A stretch of DNA of 64,000 nt, taken from NCBI GenBank assembly GCA_964594865.1, contig CAZQMZ010000001.1, positions 1-64,000 on the forward strand, read 5' to 3'. A program made the position numbers and the translations under genes. The stretch's first letter is position 1. Every line of letters begins with the position of its first letter. Positions 58,201 to 64,000 of this stretch are shown here, one piece after another. The DNA comes from Caccovivens sp964594865. Its GTDB lineage: Bacteria > Bacillota > Clostridia > Christensenellales > UBA1242. The notes under the pieces were generated by a model, which did not search any database, was not told where the DNA came from, and saw only the letters and a program-made list of their open reading frames with translations.

Positions 58201-61200
58201 CGCTTCAATCTCCACAATCATTTCTCCATCAAGTGCAAATGACAAGACTTTGAGTTATTATTTCCGTTCAGCAGGCGGTTCGGGATATTTGAGCATCGCT
58301 CAGCAAGGGGATGGAAACATTTTCAGTTTGAGCATTTCCAGCGCCAATTCGGGCGGGTGGGGATATCTCTATATCCTGCCTTCTGACATGATTAAATCGG
58401 TTGACGGCGGAGAAAGAATTTTGCTTTATGATTACACAACCGACAGCGACGGCAACATTGTTGAAAGTCCGGTGTATATAACTTGGGATCAGTTGCCAGA
58501 TTATTATGAATATTTGGTCAGCGACGGATCGGAAGATTATGAAACATATGGCGTTTCGACATATTTTCTCAATAATAACGGCGAAAGGATTTATTATTCC
58601 AACATTTTGTTGAGAATCAAAGTCACGGTCGCTGATGGAACAAGCGAAGAAACTGCTTACAGAATTTACACTGCAAGCGAACTTGCAAACATCAGTGACA
58701 TGTCAAAATTTTATGAAATTATGAACGATTTGACATTGACAAATTGGCAAAGTTTTGAAAGATTTACAGGAACAATTTTTGGCACGGACGAAACAGTGAC
58801 TTTGACATTCACAGGAAACAGCGGAGCACTTGTTCAACAGTTGGAAGGAACAATCAGGAATTTGACTTTTGCTGGCCAGGTGAACACTTCAACAAGCGCA
58901 AACTATGCGGGTTTTGTGGTTGAGATAAATAATGGAACAATCGAAAACGTCTATGTTGACGTCAACTATTCTTCAAACACATATTCTTCAAGTGTTTTGA
59001 CATCAACTGTATATGTTGTTGGCGGAATTGCTGGACAAAATAACGGAACAATCTCGAACAGTTTTGTCTATGGCTTGACCATCAATGCAACATCTGCCAC
59101 ATATATTGGCGGAATTGCTGGACAAAATTACGGAACAATTTCTGGCTCAGGTGTGGAATTCTATACCTTCAGTGAAGGTGTGTATAACACTGTGACAGGC
59201 AACTCAAGCACAGTTTTTGGTGGAATTGTTGGATATGCTATGACAAACAGCACAATTTCGACGTCATATGTCTATGCTTTCCCATTGACCACTTCAACCT
59301 TGACCTATTCCACACTTTTGTCTGTGGGAAGTGCATATTTGTTTGTTGGTAATGTCAGTGGGACAACCACTGTTGACCAAAGTTTTGCCTTTTTTGGGAA
59401 TTTAAGCAATAGCAATAGTTCTGTGCAATTCTCCAATTCTTACTACACATATTACAACGGCTCAACTTTGACCATAACACTTTTGAGTGTTACATATGAA
59501 AATCAATATTTTAACGAAATTACTGGTAATGTGACAGTCACAAAATCTGGTAATAGCGAAGATTTCACTGCACAAACTGAAAATGTCAATCTCAGCCTTT
59601 TGCTGTCGAGTTTGGACAGTTCAATTTGGGTGACAAGCACCAATTCGAACAATTTTGACGGAGATGTCAACTTTGGATTTGCTTATCTTTCTGCAATAAC
59701 ACAAACGATTGCTGTGAACCTTTCAGGACTTGCTGTAAGTGATGTCGAAGGAAGTTATGTTCAAGCGTTGGCGGCGGCTGACAAGTCAAGCGGAATTTTG
59801 TTCTATACAAGTTTGACCACAAGCACAAATTCAACGGCGGACGAATCGGCTTTGACTGCGCGAAACACCATTTCCATCATGGAATTGTTTGGTCTTTCAA
59901 CTCAAAGTCAGGCACGCGCACTCATTCTTTCATCGACTTCAACAAACATCACAATCAATGCAAACAACATTCTTTTGAACAAAACCACGACAAGTGAGTT
60001 TGAAATTGTTGTATACTCAAAAACTGATTATACAAATTACAAAACTTTCAAATTTATCATCTTGAACAGTCTTCCAACTTTGACTTTGTCATTGGGTGGA
60101 AACACTCTTTCAAGTGGAAGTGTGGTTCAGCTTCAAACAAAAACAAGTAAGAACATTCTCAACTCAATTTCCAACACGATTTATCTTAATGGTTCACCAT
60201 ACATAACTGAAAACGATTACACATTCGCTGTAGATTATTCCCTCGTGGTCGATGATGCTGACGACGAGGTCAATAATGCTGACGAAATTACAATTGAAGA
60301 TTATTTAATCGTCACAAAAAGCAATTATATCATCCAATTGCAAGGAATAAAGAGCACAAGCGATACTTTTGAAGTTGGCTCATATCTCACATTGAGTGGT
60401 TTGAGTGATGGATATGCGTCCTTAATCAAAGACAAAACAGAGAAGGCTTTCTATGTTTCTTTGTATGACGGCGCAACTTCTTTGGAACTCAAGAGTTCTC
60501 AAACTCTCTCATTCACATCATCGCAATATGTCGAATTGGATTTCACATTGACAACTGACAACAGTGAAGACAACCTTGTGTTTGCACTTTCATATAACGG
60601 TGTCACAAAAAATGTTGTCGATGAAGATGGAAATGCATTGACTTTTGGTTCTGATACAAGCGTGGCGTATTTCCAACTTGACACTGATGTTCTCATAAAA
60701 GTGATTTGGACGAAAACACTGGGATCGAGTGACACAGAATATCTCTATCATGTGGTTGTCAAAGTTGACGAAAGCTGTTTGCATCTTGTTTCGCAGAATT
60801 ATTCAAATATATTGTTGACAGTCACTCCATTGTCACAAAACGAAAACATTTCACAGACAGTCACTCTCAATCTCAACACGCAAAAAATCAACGATGTTTC
60901 CATTCAAACATATTCAGTTGCCAACAGAAGCAGCTCTTCAAGTGGAACTTTTTACACTATTTCCAGCACAATTTTGAACACCTTAAGCCCATCAAGTGAG
61001 GCGATTGTGGCAGTTTCAGTCAGCCCAGCATATGCACTTATGTCATATCTCACCATAACATACTCTGCTTCGGGCGACACAACTTCTGGAACACTTGGAA
61101 CAATTTCCATTTCCAAACTTTCATATGGATCACAGGGATATTATGTGGATTCTTCCAACACCACAAGCATAACCAACGGCATTAAGGTGACTTTGACAAA

Positions 61201-64000
61201 CGACGACAAGACAGGCGACGGGGTTTATTATTTCAGAATCTATGTTTCAAGTTCATTTACGATCAACAGCGCTGTGACATTGACTGTGAACTTCTATACC
61301 GATGACGACGAGCTTGTTTATTATGGTTCCACCAACTTGGCAGTGAATTATTTGCAAGAAGCACAAGTCAGAGTTGGCGGATCAACCACCTATTTGATGT
61401 CAAAAGGTGACACCGCTGTTGTCACTGTGACGGTTGGTGCAGATCAAACGCTTTCAAACATTTCTCTTGAAAATGTTTCTTCAAACATTGACCTAACACT
61501 CACTTCTGTGGAAGTTCAAAGCAATCAAACTGTCTATACATACACTTTGACAGCATATGTCGACGCCACATTGGAAGGCGATGATGACACCGGCATTTTC
61601 TATGTCTGTGCCGACGTGCAAAGAGTGATCAATGGTGTGCAGGAAATCAAACAAAGCAGAGCAATTGTTTGTCTTGTTGATTTCACAATCGACGGAAATG
61701 GTATTTCAGTCAATGCAAGCGGATCTCAGGCGACATATTATGGCGTGACGGCGGATGTCTTCTATCTATATCGTGGCTCAACAGACACGCTTTCATTCAA
61801 TTACACCATTTTGCCAGAGAGTTATTTATATGACAGCACAAATCCAAGTGAAGTTTCTGCTGTCAACGATTTGATTTCAGCACAAAATGAATTTAAGAGA
61901 AATAATTATTATAAAGATGACAACGCTGGATATTACATCAACTATTCATACAACTCAACCGAAGGGGCATATGAAGCACTCACACTCAAACAACAACTAT
62001 ATTATGTTTCAAGTTCAAACACCAACACTTCGTCTTCGATATACAACGGCACATCAATCATCAGCAATGACTATTTCACCATTGTCGAAAGCGAAAACAC
62101 AGGTGTCAATATTTTGCAACTCACCGGTGTGAGAACAGGTGTGCAACTGATGAGATTGCGCACAACTGTGATATATCAAAACATTGAATTTTCTTACGAT
62201 TATTATTTCTTCGTCGTTGTTGCCATTCTCTCTGACGAAGAAACTCCAACACAAATCACAACAGCAAGTGAATTTGTGGACTATCTCACAAATTCCAGCG
62301 AAGCAGATGACTATATCTTGATGAACGATATTGTTTTGGATGACTATACACCGCTTGACACCGATTTGGTTTCAAGTTTGGACGGAAATGGCTATACTAT
62401 TCATATCAACAGTTTTGCTTATCCAGAAGATTCATCCACTCTTGAACTTGCACTGTTCAACACCGTCGATGAAGATACGACATTGAAAAATATTCGTGTG
62501 AACATATATTCAGGTGGACAGATCACTGTGGATGTGCAAGATTACAGCACCATAAACATCGCAGGCTTTGCCATCACAAACAACGGAATTATTTATAACT
62601 GCGAAGTTGTTTCATTCAAAGGTTCAAATCAAACAACCACATATTCAACCAACGGAATCGTGGTTAACTTTACCATTGGAAACAACACTGACCCGGTTAG
62701 AATGACAGACAGTCTTCTCAGTCAATATAATGTTTCAAGCACAATCAGTGGTTTTGTTTGCGAGAACAATTCTTCCATTGTCAACAGTCGTGTTGGCGGA
62801 GACAGTTATCGCGAAGTTGTCACCATTTCAGGCATAAACTATCTTCAATCTCAAACACTTGGCACCTTCACAATTCAAGGGCAGGGCAGTGTTTCTGGTT
62901 TTGTTGGCACAAACTCGGGAAATATCAGTGCTTGTTTTGCAAAAAATATGCAAATTTACAACAACACAAGTTCAAGCGTGTCAGTAACTTCTGGATTCAT
63001 CATGACAAACACAGGCAACATTCAAGGCAGTTATATTGAAGGTGTGGGCAATGGCATAGACAGTCAAAACAGAATGACAAACATCTCCACAATGGGCATT
63101 GCAGCAGGTTTTGTTTATTCAAACAGCGGATTGGTGAAAAATTCATATTCAAACATTGAAATTGCAAGCGATAGTGACTATAAACCTTCTTTCGCTTCCG
63201 GCTTTGTCTATATCAACGAAGAAAGTGGCGAAATCACGCTTTGCTATTCGGCAAGCTATGTTGACACTTCGGACAGCAATCAAATGCCATTCACCGGGTT
63301 GGACGGCAATTTGAATTCTTTGAATTATGGCACAATCACAAATTCATATTTCTATTGCAGTGACGCAACTGACACCACAAATCAGTCTTCAATAACATCT
63401 GGCGTCACAGCTGTGAACAATTTGACAACAGACCCACAAGACAAACTCTATGGTTTCACTTTTGCTTCAGATGAAGAATCTTATGACGGCATTTGGACAA
63501 CCACAGAAACAGGCATAACACTTGTTGCAGCAAACAGTATTGCATTCTCAAATCGTTATTCAGTGACGATTGACAATGTCACATATATATATTACAATCG
63601 CACAGTCATCGACTCATCAACACTTCAAACAATTGACATTTCATATGGAAGCATCAATAACCCAATCATCTTGCGTGATGCTTATGACTTTGCTGTGGCA
63701 ACAGGCGATGCAACAAGCACAACAATTTCGTCGTATGCAGAATATTATGATGACACAACAGTATATGGACATTATCGAGTTGTGAATGATATCGACATGA
63801 GCGAAATCGACCTTGACTTGACAGGTGACAGCGCAGTGAACTTGACCACAACAACAAAGACCTTCACAGGACTTTTGGATGGAAACGGCTTCACAATTTC
63901 AAACATCAATTTGCGTTCGGAAGAAGAATTGGACAACTTTGGACTTTTTGCAGAGTTGGACGGTGCGGTGATCATGAACATCAACTTCACGGTTGGAAAT
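55286..64000 (+). CDS. Giant Ser/Thr-rich surface lipoprotein with GLUG-type repeat modules (3' end beyond window)
   Basis: An uninterrupted frame of 2905 codons that reaches the last base of the window without a stop. The signal peptide is MKKFALGMLSVFMLLGGLFL followed by FTGC, so Cys24 is the lipid anchor. Residues 30-1120 and 1400-2310 are beta-rich, Ser/Thr/Asn-rich and likely a string of Ig-like domains. Three GLUG-type modules follow one plan: a [TR]xxEL/F-like entry, a YxLMNDI-like strand, FTGxLDGNGxTI, then GGIAGQNNGTISNS-type repeats. They begin near 1124, 2317 and 2791, and the last is incomplete. Such modules form beta-solenoids in Gram-positive adhesins. GGAGG lies before the ATG; a second ATG four bases earlier is out of frame. 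No sortase motif is visible because the C-terminus is missing. Likely an adhesin, substrate unknown. Confidence 0.88.
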   Translation, partial: MKKFALGMLSVFMLLGGLFLFTGCNKQISMTVSVNEFSISTNNENAEEYASKTIEVSLTNSSAGVTVEVIEGEDSVYVSDLSGSSGSYRFVINATKSGDAKVKVTAIEDYSVSEEIVVHVSTSLTNITTANDDEKNLYIVRGSYKALDEEFQNTYFDMSPEDVSIKDLDWTFETSYTLADSKILTVGGETYAYIEDNTVYVLEDCDLSEITLRATYVYDSDIYTTITFAILDDTTINSFTLQDENGEKELASNNEELLTSAEFSIKRNDDTTTQKYSITGTLVVNTTEDVGISLVVLQQDEYYIWQEMSDYSSLFSFSVNSKETNTAGTQTTFTFTISGYDEDYAYSQYGTFKFYFKISYTNYNYFVTTENFDTRVEVSYSAESISLTSSDGNSLGGDTIDVFSSYEDSEGYFVNVLVLPTEVQIDNSMFYITIDITQSSLSSVISQIGGDISNLFTIYSGNTFYEFTSEGGNTIYKTADLSNNSNIYILASSNLSQDLEGVTISFVSCSPSAVQTSLTMNLYRITQGSLSVYDYETGEDKAVETQYIATNSSSNSLSYTLRIEGISSITGLELVSDGNELFSFSNLTQTESSTGTNPYVVVTFTVSLNGVNFEDQTQFWFEHITGKSTEAITLSAFMPLTSVAIINGNSYSTSVFVSYTSTQSYVEASGGVSSSSTISNTTLSHLLIEAGTRLPLSSEYQTLSSEGITFTYLSFDSLVEYLKNYYNYEDDQAESYALELFNSDDGIDFVANNLYGQFTTIDSNYFSITESSLTLTENAFKGYVLATFSGYDINHNLVTVLRFFAIESFYSVSYLSSDTREELLYSKETLSIADEELSYVEITLSFRTDTKIPTYTDSLQYFTFTSAQNAFSSATASSQNDVISNDYYSISNVRYTNSGRYLKFTITANSTNLLTIFVDTLTITYTDPNGLTRSTQIVIQIRNVDRVESVTWVDSTDDNEIYLSTTSTTQTSASISTIISPSSANDKTLSYYFRSAGGSGYLSIAQQGDGNIFSLSISSANSGGWGYLYILPSDMIKSVDGGERILLYDYTTDSDGNIVESPVYITWDQLPDYYEYLVSDGSEDYETYGVSTYFLNNNGERIYYSNILLRIKVTVADGTSEETAYRIYTASELANISDMSKFYEIMNDLTLTNWQSFERFTGTIFGTDETVTLTFTGNSGALVQQLEGTIRNLTFAGQVNTSTSANYAGFVVEINNGTIENVYVDVNYSSNTYSSSVLTSTVYVVGGIAGQNNGTISNSFVYGLTINATSATYIGGIAGQNYGTISGSGVEFYTFSEGVYNTVTGNSSTVFGGIVGYAMTNSTISTSYVYAFPLTTSTLTYSTLLSVGSAYLFVGNVSGTTTVDQSFAFFGNLSNSNSSVQFSNSYYTYYNGSTLTITLLSVTYENQYFNEITGNVTVTKSGNSEDFTAQTENVNLSLLLSSLDSSIWVTSTNSNNFDGDVNFGFAYLSAITQTIAVNLSGLAVSDVEGSYVQALAAADKSSGILFYTSLTTSTNSTADESALTARNTISIMELFGLSTQSQARALILSSTSTNITINANNILLNKTTTSEFEIVVYSKTDYTNYKTFKFIILNSLPTLTLSLGGNTLSSGSVVQLQTKTSKNILNSISNTIYLNGSPYITENDYTFAVDYSLVVDDADDEVNNADEITIEDYLIVTKSNYIIQLQGIKSTSDTFEVGSYLTLSGLSDGYASLIKDKTEKAFYVSLYDGATSLELKSSQTLSFTSSQYVELDFTLTTDNSEDNLVFALSYNGVTKNVVDEDGNALTFGSDTSVAYFQLDTDVLIKVIWTKTLGSSDTEYLYHVVVKVDESCLHLVSQNYSNILLTVTPLSQNENISQTVTLNLNTQKINDVSIQTYSVANRSSSSSGTFYTISSTILNTLSPSSEAIVAVSVSPAYALMSYLTITYSASGDTTSGTLGTISISKLSYGSQGYYVDSSNTTSITNGIKVTLTNDDKTGDGVYYFRIYVSSSFTINSAVTLTVNFYTDDDELVYYGSTNLAVNYLQEAQVRVGGSTTYLMSKGDTAVVTVTVGADQTLSNISLENVSSNIDLTLTSVEVQSNQTVYTYTLTAYVDATLEGDDDTGIFYVCADVQRVINGVQEIKQSRAIVCLVDFTIDGNGISVNASGSQATYYGVTADVFYLYRGSTDTLSFNYTILPESYLYDSTNPSEVSAVNDLISAQNEFKRNNYYKDDNAGYYINYSYNSTEGAYEALTLKQQLYYVSSSNTNTSSSIYNGTSIISNDYFTIVESENTGVNILQLTGVRTGVQLMRLRTTVIYQNIEFSYDYYFFVVVAILSDEETPTQITTASEFVDYLTNSSEADDYILMNDIVLDDYTPLDTDLVSSLDGNGYTIHINSFAYPEDSSTLELALFNTVDEDTTLKNIRVNIYSGGQITVDVQDYSTINIAGFAITNNGIIYNCEVVSFKGSNQTTTYSTNGIVVNFTIGNNTDPVRMTDSLLSQYNVSSTISGFVCENNSSIVNSRVGGDSYREVVTISGINYLQSQTLGTFTIQGQGSVSGFVGTNSGNISACFAKNMQIYNNTSSSVSVTSGFIMTNTGNIQGSYIEGVGNGIDSQNRMTNISTMGIAAGFVYSNSGLVKNSYSNIEIASDSDYKPSFASGFVYINEESGEITLCYSASYVDTSDSNQMPFTGLDGNLNSLNYGTITNSYFYCSDATDTTNQSSITSGVTAVNNLTTDPQDKLYGFTFASDEESYDGIWTTTETGITLVAANSIAFSNRYSVTIDNVTYIYYNRTVIDSSTLQTIDISYGSINNPIILRDAYDFAVATGDATSTTISSYAEYYDDTTVYGHYRVVNDIDMSEIDLDLTGDSAVNLTTTTKTFTGLLDGNGFTISNINLRSEEELDNFGLFAELDGAVIMNINFTVGN

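Overview
The window looks like chromosome from an AT-rich, endospore-forming member of the Bacillota, probably an uncultured Clostridia-like gut lineage. The evidence is a SigH-type sigma factor, SpoIIID, a SpoIIQ-like M23 protein, a SpoVB/MATE-type flippase, a DUF421/DUF4363 pair, VanW, Mini-III RNase, QueH, rubrerythrin and the gene orders rpmE-DUF1385-prmC-prfA and pth-mfd. The lineage is inferred from gene content; no rRNA is present. The code is standard. I see no prophage, insertion sequence or CRISPR array.

Layout. 1-390: a 166-bp structured tandem repeat carrying fragments of an initiator-tRNA 3' half. 0.5-7 kb, mostly minus strand: membrane protein, glnS, sigH, a small XRE repressor with a divergent membrane gene, then ychF-mrnC-rlmB. 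7.2-9.9 kb: a large unrecognised protein with a PQE-rich linker, one membrane segment and a Lys/Glu coiled coil, divergent from secA. 10-21 kb, mostly plus strand: secA, rpsF-ssb-rpsR, rpmE, a fused DUF1385-PrmC, prfA, an unmarked 57-residue ORF on the minus strand, an ArsR regulator, queH, lepB and hup. 21-29 kb: rubrerythrin, a CYTH-like protein, an MFS carrier, a lipoprotein, a tandem pair of VirB2/TrbC-like pilin genes, comF, tRNA-Glu and marR-cysS. 29-44 kb: XRE/SLOG divergon, recD2, P-type ATPase, CCA-type nucleotidyltransferase, VanW, TVP38, SDR, SpoVB-like flippase, a 59-residue LysM protein, DUF421/DUF4363 and a surface protein. 44-55 kb, all plus strand: degenerate GlmU-like protein, pth, mfd, PrsA-like lipoprotein, a YbhN-type integral membrane protein, small membrane proteins, spoIIQ-like, acpP and spoIIID. 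55.3 kb to the end: one open frame of at least 2905 codons encoding a giant Ser/Thr-rich lipoprotein with three GLUG-type modules; it runs off the window.

Regulation. Many promoters can be read directly. Two patterns recur. First, several genes have no Shine-Dalgarno sequence and start 5-9 nt after a good -10 box, so their transcripts should be leaderless or nearly so. Second, highly expressed genes share an extended -10 of the form TGATATNAT. The most accessory-looking parts are the 5' repeat, the two XRE divergons, the pilin pair and the giant lipoprotein. I did not find a complete new multi-gene system. The best candidates for something undescribed are the pilin duplication with a palindrome present in only one copy, the tRNA-derived repeat, the hidden 57-residue ORF and the leaderless-promoter class.
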